64,000 bases of DNA from Roseiarcus sp963753135 (GTDB lineage Bacteria > Pseudomonadota > Alphaproteobacteria > Rhizobiales > Beijerinckiaceae). Positions 25,801-33,647 of the stretch are shown one piece after another (the first letter of the stretch is position 1; every line of letters begins with the position of its first letter). Under the pieces are notes generated by a model. The model was not told where the DNA came from, made no database searches, and saw only the letters and a list, made by a program, of their open reading frames with translations. The stretch covers positions 1-64,000 of the forward strand of contig CAVWBA010000020.1 in the NCBI GenBank assembly GCA_963753135.1, written 5' to 3'. The translations under genes were made by a program, and so were the position numbers.

Positions 25801-28367
25801 TAACCAACTGCACGATCGCTGCCCAGCCGACCTCCGGCTCCCGGCTCTCGCAAACATGGGCGCTGAGCGGCTATACCGGAAGCGCCATCAGCACCGGCGA
25901 GACGATGCACGCCGATCCGGTTGGCGGCTCGGTTTGGTCTGCCGCCAATCCCCAGGTGCAGGGCGTACCCTTCGGGCTGGCTGGCGACGGCGATGAAATT
26001 GTCAAAGCCGGAACGTTCAAGCTCAGCATCAACGGGACGGTAGTCTGCCAGGACACAGCGACCTTTGCCTACAACAATATGGGCGGCAATTGCGTCGACA
26101 CCGGCGGCGGCGTAGTTTCGTCAGGTTGGATCAACTATGTCACCGGCGACTATGAGCTTACATTCAACACCGCCCCAACCACCAGCCAGATAATCACGGC
26201 CTCATGGACGAATATCATCTCACCAGATGCATCGGCGAGCCAGTATTCGCGGGTGCAGAACCTTGACTATTGGGGCGACGGAACGGAACAGGGCGGCACA
26301 CTCTCCGCTTTGGCCTATAAGAGTCCAGGCGGTGTCGCTGGGCATATCAATTCCGGCTGCTCGACCGACGAGGGCTATATTCTCCAAAACGCGGCCCAGA
26401 CAAACAATGGTTATCAGTGGGGCGCTCCGGGCTACGCGCAGGAAACCTATTGGCTCTATGCGATTAAATTCCCGGGTACATTCCCCGGCTTTAGCGCCTC
26501 GACGCCGCAGATCACGGCGGGGCAGTATCGTGGCGAGGGAGCGCAATTCTTCAACAGCGCGAACAATAGCGGCAAGCTGAACATCTGCGATCAGTTTTTC
26601 CAGGATTTCGTGACGGCCTCGACATGGACAGGACACATCTCGGGGACGACGCTGACGCTGGACAGCAATGCTGTCGGTTCGATCGGCATGTGGGAGGGTG
26701 AGGTCGTTGGCGTTAACGGCGTGGCCTCGCCGACCGGCATCCAGATCGAGAACCTCTGCACCGTCGCCACATGCGGCGCCGCGTCACCTGCGGGATGGGG
26801 CCAGATCAATTCGACCTACTTCATCAGCAATCCTGGCGGCGTTTCGACCTCGACCGGCGCCGCCATGCTGAACGATGTTTATTACAAGGGCTCAGGCCCG
26901 ACGATCTATGGCGGATCAGCATATGACATCAACGTGCAGAGCGGCGGTCTTGCTCAAACGACTGGCTATCAGCCGCATATGTGGACTGGCTTTACGGGCG
27001 CATCGCGAGTCAGCCGGCGTATGGCGGCGGACATCTGGGGCGGCCTTACTTCCCCCGCCAATGCTAGTCCACCCTCTCTATCGCGAGCGAATAACTCGGC
27101 TGCCGGAACGCCCTCGCCGGCGTTTGATTACACCAACACCTATGCCGCGACCGCGACGGGCACGGTGGCAACTGTCGGTGGCGTCTCGGTCGTGACCTTC
27201 TCGAGCGGCCTCAGCGCGCATGCCAGGCCTTTCGTGGACGGACAATGGGTGACATGCGTATCGTGCACGCCGCAGGTGATCACGTCCGTTTCCGTTCCTC
27301 CGACGCAATCAATCGCATCTGGCGCGGGCGAGGTAGGGCAATCGTTCACGATTACGCTTGGCGGATTGCTTGGCGTCACCGGATCGAAGGCGATCACGGC
27401 CGGCTGCACGGGATCTGGCGGCTCCAACTGTATCAATTTCGACTTCTCGATCAACACGACGAACGGGACTTTCGGAACTGCGGCGGCGCTCGCGACCTGC
27501 GGCGCGAACAATCTCAATGGCAACGCGCCCAACTACGCCACGGGCGCTGGCGTTTGCCAGGATAGCGGGATCGGCTCGCTGACGCGCGGCTTCCGCATCG
27601 GTACAACGCAGAATATGTACACGGCCGTCTCCGGATCGTTTCAGACCGGCTCAGTCTTCGATGACGGGGCTGATTTCGTCGGCGGCGCTTTCAACCGGAG
27701 CGGGACGTTCACCTGTAACATCGTCGCGACCAAGATCGTTCAGTGCGTGCATGGCCCCACCTATGCGTCAGGCGTAGCGACAGGCGTCGGCAAGTGGACG
27801 AGCGGATCGACCTTCGCCAACTATGGTGACATGTCGCTTGTCACTGGCCGCGCCGCTTCAGTCCTGGGCTACGTGGGCGGCCAGTCGTTCCCCATCTCTA
27901 ACGCCGGATCTGGCTATCTCGACGGGTTCTATACGGGCGTGATCGCAAGCTGCGCCACCACGGCGACCGGCTTCACCTTGCCGCGGTTCGACCTCAAGGT
28001 GCTGGGCGGCGTGATCGTCGATGTCTATCCGTCCGCGACGAGCGCCTCGTTAGCGACCCAGGCTCCCGGCCTCGGCATCGGCTCGGCCTGTACGCTCACT
28101 GACGCGAACTTCTCGACGACGATGAAGAACAGCGGCGCCGGATCTGGCGGTTCGATCAATATTCAGCTTGCGCCAACAGAAGGCGTCGGCGGCGTCGCCA
28201 CGTACAACACCGACACGAACGAGATGGGCACGTTCCTTTACGACAATACTGGTGAAGTTGGAAATCCGCTCAATCCGTTCTTCACCAATGGCACGGGCGG
28301 CTATTTCGAGCCAGGCCTGCCGGTAAGAGCGTTTGGTGAGTCCCAAGGTGCTGCGGTGAGCGGCTGA
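22626..28367 (+). CDS. Giant repeat-rich putative tail fibre/adhesin
   Basis: This 1,913-residue frame is rich in Gly, Ser and Thr and has several copies of a beta repeat with the core F-T-G-S-I-S-G-T-x-L-T followed by a GTYTL-like strand (for example near 23200, 23800, 24140 and 26620). Such repeats are common in long phage fibres and host-interaction proteins. The first ATG has no ribosome binding site and lies within the preceding frame, supporting one split gene. The last third, from about 26220, contains non-repeat sequence with Trp/Tyr-rich stretches (MWEGEVVGVNG; YWLYAIKFPGTFPGF) that could be an enzymatic or carbohydrate-binding head. Cys pairs are frequent. Function beyond surface binding is not visible. 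Confidence 0.7.
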   Translation: MAMSSNFPGAAAVAAVDTAGNALPGAPALVPWLNQGTANFQGYTTTGAQPELTVTGLNTYSGTSSWASYNATTGYVTFTTTTSPDFVPGSEFTVSGMSPSGFNQTYVAVAGTSGTTIVGNPLSGPAGTLQANNPGASIGSGGSLVSVILPGMKVLGTTGSVVIGPYQQNSSTGTGGAGTYSLTATQASFTFTGSISGTTLTLGSTPLPLLVPGEALTSSTGSGFSATKIVALLTGNGSSGSTYQVDVSQTAASGTITAAGTIGSSGAPANIFAYAGFYYSAAPSSNPSGGAITASSRAALGDFITAWGEAAGTSIPPLLPAKSGWGGTIGNIAMLYGALPQTTGGVPSTTALASLCKKTTDIQSFAVANSLTVNSLYRLNDIGVFGDSSVADFTGSISGTSLTVISTQFGSLPTVAAGSPTVVISGPGITGCPSSCPKIQSGPISGVYTLNASGGTVTAEPMKAGAFAPMTPAQSNTLGGYIDAAGSVPTLHVLSLPTTPANAAANFTGSLGTQFTASIASGTNQLVVTAPTSGGVALGQGMTVNIPGGTPSMATITGIGTALGYNGTYTLSATVTGAATSETMFGTGTIPGPPTALFNVGSITGTIRQGMYVTDGGASLTGSPLLITGGSGSTWTVAGNYYGSIINDTTMVGSQSAVVPGEYILNSAISNPVKVLSYQGACTITGAINGGLGCYTLSASPNASGLVGSSGSSATLIGTTISDGGAIAPGPALTIKNQGPGVTFPVDPTTISCSAFGSCTGSGKLWLSGAYDAPTLGGTPSEIQVLVSNSANGTPLAGCTPCNWGALTGTISGGIWSGTISGIPAGGPYSVSVRSSNGTAYATLPDPVRVGIPVDFYGQGQVGNWSGLLGGTNVSFYQGLWGLISQHSLFSGPEPYTNGPAITGSFTPAAATSVAGDRFGINGAGSPIAEGPATLEQTLTNAFGWPSSVTLMARDGVGNLVMTMGGVAQTQSIGLGDGSSTTWCSAAKFCSSVTSSGPLWFNAASLTGATLNGATISQVGSLWEVTFPATTGLLRGALAPNLVLTGAGINAGTTLSYCVTNCTIAAQPTSGSRLSQTWALSGYTGSAISTGETMHADPVGGSVWSAANPQVQGVPFGLAGDGDEIVKAGTFKLSINGTVVCQDTATFAYNNMGGNCVDTGGGVVSSGWINYVTGDYELTFNTAPTTSQIITASWTNIISPDASASQYSRVQNLDYWGDGTEQGGTLSALAYKSPGGVAGHINSGCSTDEGYILQNAAQTNNGYQWGAPGYAQETYWLYAIKFPGTFPGFSASTPQITAGQYRGEGAQFFNSANNSGKLNICDQFFQDFVTASTWTGHISGTTLTLDSNAVGSIGMWEGEVVGVNGVASPTGIQIENLCTVATCGAASPAGWGQINSTYFISNPGGVSTSTGAAMLNDVYYKGSGPTIYGGSAYDINVQSGGLAQTTGYQPHMWTGFTGASRVSRRMAADIWGGLTSPANASPPSLSRANNSAAGTPSPAFDYTNTYAATATGTVATVGGVSVVTFSSGLSAHARPFVDGQWVTCVSCTPQVITSVSVPPTQSIASGAGEVGQSFTITLGGLLGVTGSKAITAGCTGSGGSNCINFDFSINTTNGTFGTAAALATCGANNLNGNAPNYATGAGVCQDSGIGSLTRGFRIGTTQNMYTAVSGSFQTGSVFDDGADFVGGAFNRSGTFTCNIVATKIVQCVHGPTYASGVATGVGKWTSGSTFANYGDMSLVTGRAASVLGYVGGQSFPISNAGSGYLDGFYTGVIASCATTATGFTLPRFDLKVLGGVIVDVYPSATSASLATQAPGLGIGSACTLTDANFSTTMKNSGAGSGGSINIQLAPTEGVGGVATYNTDTNEMGTFLYDNTGEVGNPLNPFFTNGTGGYFEPGLPVRAFGESQGAAVSG

Positions 28368-28483
28368 GCCGTTCCGGCTTTGGCAAGGGGCGTTCGCCGA
28401 TCGAGGCATGGTAAGCATCGCTCTTTGATCAGGCTTGTCAACGTCACAGTGTATTGTTGTCTTATCGGAACCTCGTCATCAGA

Positions 28484-28490
28484 TTTGGAG
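28484..28490 (+). promoter_or_regulatory. Shine-Dalgarno separated from its start codon by an IS
   Basis: TTGGAGG lies just left of the IS copy. If the IS and one CTAG copy are removed, this sequence lies seven bases before the GTG start of the ExbB-like gene now at 30007. Confidence 0.6.
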
Positions 28491-28575
28491 GCAGCCTAGC
28501 AGGCTGTTGAAGAAGTCGCTGGTCAGGGAGGTTGGGCTGTGATTCCTTCGTTTTGGACTTCGGCGGAGGAGACGG

Positions 28576-29669
28576 ATGCGAGGCGGGGACGAGCGGTCGG
28601 GGTCGCTGTTCAGCTACGTCGATCTGGAGGCGCGGGTTGGCAAGGATCATCCGCTGCGGACGATCCGCGCTGGTCGTGAACGAGGCGCTGGCGGCGATGT
28701 CGGGCGAGTTCGCGGCGCTCTATGCCCGGATGGGTCGACCGTCGATCCCGCCGGAGAAGCTGTTGCGGGCGATGCTGTTGCAGGCGTTCTATTCGATCCG
28801 CTCGGAGCGGCAGCTGATGGAGCGGTTGGAGTTCGACCTGCTGTTCCGCTGGTTCGTCGGGATCGGCGTCGACGATGCGGTCTGGGATCACTCGACGTTT
28901 TCCAAGAACCGCGACCGGCTGCTGGAGGGCGACATCGCCGCCAAGTTCTTGGGCGCGGTGCTGGCGCAGCCGCGGGTGAAGCGGCTGCTCAGCACGGATC
29001 ACTTCTCGGTCGACGGCACGCTGGTCGAGGCGTGGGCGTCGATGAAGAGCTTTCGGCCGAAGGATGGGTCGGACGAGCCGCCGGCGACGGGCGGCGGGCG
29101 CAACCGCGAGGCGGATTTCCACGGCGAGAAGCGCTCCAACGAGACGCATGCCTCGACGACCGATCCGCGAAGCGCGGCTCTATCGCAAGGGGCCGGGCAA
29201 GGAGGCCAAGCTCTCCTTCATGGGCCATGCGTTGATGGAGAACCGCAATGGCCTCGTCGTCGACGCCTGTCTGACCGCGGCCAACGGCCATGCCGAGCGG
29301 ATCGCGGCGCTGCACATGATCGAGCCGCGCGCCGATCGGCCGAGGCCGATCACGCTCGGCGCCGACAAGGGCTACGACGCCGAGGATTTCGTCAACGAAT
29401 TGCGCTCGATGAACGCGACGCCGCACGTGGCGCAGAACACCAGCGGCCGCTCGTCGGCGATCGACGGCCGCACGACGCGCCATCCGGGCTATGCGATCAG
29501 CCAGCGCATCCGCAAGCGGATCGAGGAGGCCTTCGGCTGGATCAAGACGGTCGCCGGCCAGGAGCGAACCAAGTTACGCGGCCGCGAGCGCGTCGGATGG
29601 GCCTTCACCTTCGCGGCCGCCGCCTACAATCTGGCGCGGCTGCCGAAGCTCATGGAGGCTTCGACGTGA
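28576..29669 (+). pseudogene. IS5/IS1182-like transposase, copy 1, two frameshifts
   Basis: The reconstructed protein starts MRGGDERSGSLFSYVD and carries LLRAMLLQAFYSIRSERQLM, DHFSVDGTLVEAWAS, LGADKGYDAEDF and, at the C-terminus, RIRKRIEEAFGWIKTVAG, the DDE signature of this family. Single-base insertions near 28663 (CCGCGCTGG) and near 29170 (GATCCGCGAAGCG) split it into three frames. Comparison with copy 2, which is intact at both places, shows they are insertions. Unless they are read errors, this copy cannot move itself. Confidence 0.85.
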
Positions 29670-30007
29670 AGGCCACGGCCAACTGCCGCCTGATCGGCCG
29701 CTGGCGGATCGTCGAGGCCGACCTCTGGGATCGCGCTTACCTCGATCTGTGCGGCCCGGCGACGCTGACGATCACCGCGCAAGGCGGAGAAATCGCCTTC
29801 GGCGCCTTAGAGGCCGGCCTCGAAGTCGAATACGCCCGCGACTCGATCGGCTTCCGCTGGGCCGGAAGCGACGAGGGAGACCAGGTCGAAGGCGAAGGAA
29901 CCGCCGAACTCCTCGAGGACGGCACAATCGAGATCGAATTCGCCTACGACAATGGCGACGAAGCCGTCCTTAAAGCCAAACCCGTGACTTCTTCAACGGC
30001 CTGCTAG
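29666..30007 (+). CDS. Conserved passenger protein inside IS copy 1
   Basis: This is a 113-residue acidic beta-rich protein (VKATANCRLIGRWRIVEADL...). The GTG start overlaps the transposase stop (GTGA), and the TAG stop is provided by the CTAG at the element end. Sequence identity with the passenger of copy 2 is high and both remain open, while both transposases are broken. The family (RIVEADLWDRAYLDL; IEIEFAYDNGDEAVLKAK) also occurs as stand-alone proteins in other bacteria; no function is known to me. It may have been captured by the IS. Confidence 0.7.
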   Translation: MKATANCRLIGRWRIVEADLWDRAYLDLCGPATLTITAQGGEIAFGALEAGLEVEYARDSIGFRWAGSDEGDQVEGEGTAELLEDGTIEIEFAYDNGDEAVLKAKPVTSSTAC

Positions 30008-30585
30008 TGTATGTTCCCGGTCTCACCTTTCTGTCCCATTTCATCATTTGCCTAGCGTGCGCGGGGCTAGCGTTTTTTGCCTGGGTCAACGGCGTGCCGG
30101 AAACGATTTGGGCGAATGATATGAGTATGATGACGAGCGTCATTGGTGCGTTGTTCGCTGGTTCGGCAGTTTGGTTAGGGTGGCAGGCATGGCGAATAAA
30201 CGACCCCACGTCGGACGGTAGAGAACGTACAGACATACGCTCATCGTTTATGTTCCCGTTATCCTTTGATTTCGGTCATTTGGCCGAGCGACTTTGCGTC
30301 ATGGCGGGCTTTGTGGGCACCGCGATCGGGCTCTCTTTGCAGGCTAAGTCTCTCGCTAGCGGCGCTACCAGTTTCACCGCGCTCGCGACGTCGCTCTTCA
30401 CCACGGCAAGCGGCGGGGCTGCCGCGGCTCTAATCGCGATCATGACGTTCAACCTTGAAGCGGGCAATAGGAGGATGCAGCGATTATCTAAGTCGCAGGG
30501 GAGCCAAGACTTGCTTTTTCTGGGTTCGCCGTCGATGCGAAAGTCGGCGTTTTCCCTGAGATGCAGTTCAACCAACGAGACATGA
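30007..30585 (+). CDS. MotA/TolQ/ExbB-like proton-channel protein in prophage
   Basis: This 192-residue inner-membrane protein has four predicted helices near residues 7-28, 40-61, 95-115 and 130-150. The pattern GFVGTAIGLSLQ, then LFTTASGGAAAALIAIMTFN, matches the pore helices of MotA/TolQ/ExbB channels, which couple ion flow to work across the envelope. The GTG start uses the G of the IS-derived CTAG; its original SD is at 28484. It now lies 1.5 kb from that SD and may be expressed only from the IS. It is followed by a decayed ExbD-like gene. Confidence 0.65.
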   Translation: MYVPGLTFLSHFIICLACAGLAFFAWVNGVPETIWANDMSMMTSVIGALFAGSAVWLGWQAWRINDPTSDGRERTDIRSSFMFPLSFDFGHLAERLCVMAGFVGTAIGLSLQAKSLASGATSFTALATSLFTTASGGAAAALIAIMTFNLEAGNRRMQRLSKSQGSQDLLFLGSPSMRKSAFSLRCSSTNET

Positions 30586-30940
30586 TCGCTCCCCGATCTG
30601 GATCAGGATTATCGATCTCTTATTGTGCGTAGTCAGCGTAGTGAGCGTCGCGAAAGCGCCGAACAAACCCAAGATGGAGCGCTAAGCCTTTCGTCACTGT
30701 ACGGTTGCGGCTACGAGCCCAGGCGATTCAGACTGAACCCCCTCCACCAAACGCCGAGGCTAAAAACTAATGGTGAGCTCGCCATGGGTGCGAAGCGGTA
30801 TTCGGCGTGCGTCAACATCGCCGCCGCTCATCCGGGCAACCGGCCAACTCATATCATTAGCTGCGGCTCAAGCGCGGACGACAACGTTACGCATCGCGAC
30901 CCGCCCGATTGAACCGGTCACCGACGACCACAGGGGGTGA
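30561..30940 (+). pseudogene. Broken single-TM, ExbD-topology protein
   Basis: Coding fragments in shifting frames read MQFNQRDMIAPRSGSGLS, a hydrophobic helix IDLLLCVVSVVSVAKAP, then KTNGELAMGAKRYSACVNIA and finally IRATGQLISLAAAQARTTTL to a TGA at 30938. The layout (short cytoplasmic N-terminus, one membrane helix, exported domain) and position directly after an ExbB-like gene fit an ExbD/MotB-type partner. At least three frame changes break it. The call as ExbD-like rests on topology and context only. Confidence 0.45.
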
Positions 30941-30944
30941 GACG

Positions 30945-31439
30945 GTGAACTTCTTCAGCGCTTTCGCTACCTCATTCGGATCGATGCTGCTAACGAGCGC
31001 GCTCATCAGTGCGTGGCTTTTTCGTTCCTCTGCGGCGCCACTTATCGCGAAGGTCGCCGTCCCTGCTCTCATCGTCGCCCTCGCTTGCGCGACACCATAT
31101 CAAGTCAACGCAATACTGGGGTTTCCTGTCTCTGCGTCACCTGCAACGCTCCCCGCTCACGCCGAACTCATCGCCTTTGTCCCACACGATGACGAAACGC
31201 GAGTGGATTTGTGGCTACGTCAGAGCAACGCTTTGCCGCGCGCCTATGAGACCGCGCTGGACAGCAAGCTCAAACGGACATTACGCGAGGCGCAGAGCAG
31301 GCTGGGCCATGGCGGAAGGGTAATGCTGGTGAAGACCCCGCTCCGAACCAAGCGAACCGGCGTCGAGGAACAGCGTGTGCCAGACGGCCCAAGCTTCGAA
31401 CTGGACAATTCCTTTTTCTCACTTCCTCCGAAGGATTAA
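30945..31439 (+). CDS. Prophage membrane protein of unknown function
   Basis: This is a 164-residue protein. GTG 30945 follows AGGGGGTGAG and overlaps the end of the broken upstream gene's leader. It has two hydrophobic helices (residues about 8-28 and 36-55) and a hydrophilic C-terminal domain (ELIAFVPHDDETRVDLWL; PRAYETALDSKLK) that ends FSLPPKD. It is the third gene of the channel-like cluster. I do not recognise a family with known function. Confidence 0.65.
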   Translation: MNFFSAFATSFGSMLLTSALISAWLFRSSAAPLIAKVAVPALIVALACATPYQVNAILGFPVSASPATLPAHAELIAFVPHDDETRVDLWLRQSNALPRAYETALDSKLKRTLREAQSRLGHGGRVMLVKTPLRTKRTGVEEQRVPDGPSFELDNSFFSLPPKD

Positions 31440-31693
31440 CTCTTCGCCGAGAATTCCGTGCTCGGATCTGATTGGAACTCACTCCGCAGAAGCGAAGTGA
31501 TCGATGACCTGATCTTCGACAAGAGCGATATCCGATCTCCTCAGCATCTGCGCGACACGCCGACGTCTCGTCCGCAACGATGTGGGGGACATCACCCTCG
31601 CTTGCGGTCAGCTCAAATTCAAGAGCGTGCGATTACTTAGCTGGCGAGCCACGACGCTACTCTGTTGCCCTTCGTGGTTTAAAAGGAGGCCGC

Positions 31694-32090
31694 ATGCTGC
31701 GAATCGGGATCATCTCTCTCGTCCTCGTCCTCGGACTTATTCCAGAGATCGTAGGCGCCGCTCTTGGGGCAGACAAAACCCCCTTCGCCGCCTTGCAAGC
31801 CACTAGCCAGGCTTTGGCCAGACTTCGACCCTAAAACTCATTTCACCGCGCTGACGCCCGGGCAATTCCACTTCGTCGAAGGCGTGTACGTTGGCTCTCC
31901 GACGACGCCTGACGGACTTCCTCCCGGCGATGGCGCGATGCTCGCGACCCATGACGGCGCCGCGAACGGTGTCATCATCTGGACCCGTGGCCCGCTCGCG
32001 TGCGGTCCGATCCAAATAAGCGAAAAGCTCATAAAGCTCATCGCCGCAATAAAGACTGGTGCGGTCGACGGCGAGGGCGACGAACTCTGA
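31694..32090 (+). CDS. Small exported protein, frameshifted
   Basis: A strong AAAAGGAGG precedes ATG 31694. Residues 1-24 are a signal peptide (IGIISLVLVLGLIPEIVGAALG). An extra T near 31813 (GGCTTTGGCC) breaks the frame; removing it gives SQAWPDFDPKTHFTALTPGQ followed by FHFVEGVYVGSP and GDGAMLATHDG to TGA 32090, about 131 residues in all. It probably acts in the periplasm. No family is recognised. The gap before it (31440-31693) holds no gene. Confidence 0.6.
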
Positions 32091-32112
32091 CCTATTCCTA
32101 GTGGGGGGAATC

Positions 32113-33063
32113 ATGCCCGAAATGATCTATATCGCCACCTGCGTCGCGAATCCCCTGCGGTGGCAAACCCGTATCAGTCTCGCGCGCGCGGCCATCAAGG
32201 ATTGGCTTAACGAGCCGAACGTCCACATCACTCTCGCCGAGGTCGCGTACGGCTCGCGCGGATTTGATCTCCTCGATTTGGCCAGCGATCGCGTCACACA
32301 CATTCCTCTTCACGCCACGACTATGGCCTGGTCGAAGGAATGCGGTCTCAACATAGCCATCAATCGAATGCCTACAGGGTCGGAAAAGATCCTGACCCTC
32401 GACGCCGATATCACATTCCGTCGCGCAGGCTGGGCAACTGAGGCCGGCGCCGTTCTCGACCTCTACCCAGTCATTCAGCCATGGGACACGGCCTACGACC
32501 TCGGGCCCCACGACGAGCACATCCAAACGCACAAGAGCTTCGCATCGGTATGGCATGCCGGCAAGCCCGTTGTGGCGAATGGCAACGCCTTCTGGAGCTT
32601 CAACGGCGGCTACAACGTATATCCGCACCCAGGATACGCGTGGGGTTGGCAGCGCCGTGTTCTCGACAGGATCGGCGGTCTTCTTGAGATCGGCGCGATG
32701 GGCTCTGGCGACTATCACATGGCGCTCGGAATAGTTGGCCGCTACGAGACATCTCTACCAGCGGGCGTGAGCGAAGGTTATAAGAACGCAGTCGCCTCGT
32801 GGGCCACGCGCGCCGCCTTCGAGGTCAACGGCAAGCTTGGCTTCGTTCACGGGACTGTTGAGCATCCGTTCCATGGTCGCAAGCAGGACCGAGGCTATCA
32901 AACGCGCTGGCAGATGTTCCTCGACAGCGGCTTTGACCCGGCGACGGACCTCAAGCGCAACACGTATGGCGTCCTCGAATTTTCTGGCGCCCAGCCCAAC
33001 CTCGAGCGTGCCTTCGACCGCTACCTCCGCTCGCGCGAGGAAGACGTCAATACCCTCACGTAA
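32113..33063 (+). CDS. Prophage-encoded glycosyltransferase-like protein
   Basis: This is a 316-residue cytoplasmic GT-A-type protein. ATG 32113 (MPEMIYIATCVANPLRW) is preceded by GTGGGGGGA. ILTLDADITFRRAGWATEAG supplies the DxD metal-binding motif, and the conserved surroundings (WSFNGGYNVYPHPGYAWGW, MGSGDYHMALGI) are typical of phage-borne transferases of this type. Likely roles are modification of host surface polysaccharide (lysogenic conversion, superinfection exclusion) or decoration of phage components. The donor sugar cannot be inferred. Confidence 0.7.
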   Translation: MPEMIYIATCVANPLRWQTRISLARAAIKDWLNEPNVHITLAEVAYGSRGFDLLDLASDRVTHIPLHATTMAWSKECGLNIAINRMPTGSEKILTLDADITFRRAGWATEAGAVLDLYPVIQPWDTAYDLGPHDEHIQTHKSFASVWHAGKPVVANGNAFWSFNGGYNVYPHPGYAWGWQRRVLDRIGGLLEIGAMGSGDYHMALGIVGRYETSLPAGVSEGYKNAVASWATRAAFEVNGKLGFVHGTVEHPFHGRKQDRGYQTRWQMFLDSGFDPATDLKRNTYGVLEFSGAQPNLERAFDRYLRSREEDVNTLT

Positions 33064-33078
33064 TAAGACCGCTCGTAT

Positions 33079-33423
33079 TTACCTTTCCCTCAGACGGGTC
33101 CCGACGCCGCTCCGACCGAAGCGCGCATCAAAACCACAACTCGCGGAGCCACTCATCTCGATGCCGATGGAGCGCCGATTGAAAGTGCATGCGTGCCAGG
33201 CACTGTCGGCGAGGTCGACCATTTGCGTTGCCTCACATCCGTCCTCGCGGACAACATAGTGCGCGGAGACAGTCGACCGCTCAATTCGAACCACCGGATG
33301 GAGGCTTCGTAACCATCCTCACAATGATGCAAGACAAAGAGATCAACGCGAGCGCCGTGGCGGCTCGAGAAATTGGGGGACGGCTTGCAGAGAAGCGTAG
33401 GGGGAAACTCCGTCATCCGTAGC
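33079..33423 (-). pseudogene. Inverted, frameshifted N-acetylmuramoyl-L-alanine amidase (endolysin) fragment
   Basis: Read on the minus strand from about 33423, the DNA gives FPPTLLCKPSPNFSSR, GARVDLFVLHHCEDGYEASI, then after a one-base shift near 33293 VSAHYVVREDGCEATQMVDL and AWHACTFNRRSIGIEMSG. This is the N-terminal half of an Amidase_2 (PGRP-type) endolysin including two zinc-ligand histidines. Homology stops near 33150 after IEMSG, so the C-terminal half is missing. All other phage genes nearby are on the plus strand, and a plus-strand peptidoglycan-binding domain follows at 33429, so the catalytic half appears to have been inverted. Confidence 0.7.
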
Positions 33424-33428
33424 CTTCT

Positions 33429-33647
33429 TTGCAAGAGATAGGCCTTGGTGCCTGTGACAAAGATGTCGATGGCGACTACGGCACCGAAACCCGACGGGTG
33501 ATTACGAGCTTCCAGATCCAGATGCACACCGGAATTGTCGCTGATGGAATTGCCGGCCCACAGACGGAAGCAAAGCTACTCAGCGAGCTGACCAGTGTGG
33601 ATCGGACGGACACTCACCGCTCTAAGCCTCTCGCACCGCGCCAGTAG
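33429..33647 (+). pseudogene. Peptidoglycan-binding domain, remnant of the endolysin C-terminus
   Basis: The frame LQEIGLGACDKDVDGDYGTE followed by RVITSFQIQMHTGIVADGIA and GPQTEAKLL is a PG_binding_1 domain, the usual C-terminal targeting domain of phage amidases. Only a TTG start is available, with no binding site. The catalytic half lies adjacent in the opposite orientation. The following 33648-33870 interval contains no gene. Confidence 0.7.

Larger units (their letters stand above)
28496..30007. mobile_element. IS5/IS1182-like element, copy 1, CTAG target duplication
   Basis: The element is bounded by CTAG on both sides and has near-perfect inverted ends (CAGGCTGTTGAAGAAGTC and, reverse-complemented, CAGGCCGTTGAAGAAGTC). 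It is almost identical to copy 2 at 38105-39615, which lies in the opposite orientation. It carries a broken transposase and an intact passenger gene. Confidence 0.9.

Noticed and set aside
28532..30007. 491-residue single frame spanning IS copy 1
   Set aside because: It mixes transposase sequence, out-of-frame sequence and the passenger protein; the true arrangement is a frameshifted transposase plus a separate GTG-started passenger gene.
33153..33527. 124-residue minus-strand frame as an independent gene
   Set aside because: Only its middle resembles an amidase; the N-terminal part is the complement of the plus-strand peptidoglycan-binding domain, and the amidase continues in another frame.
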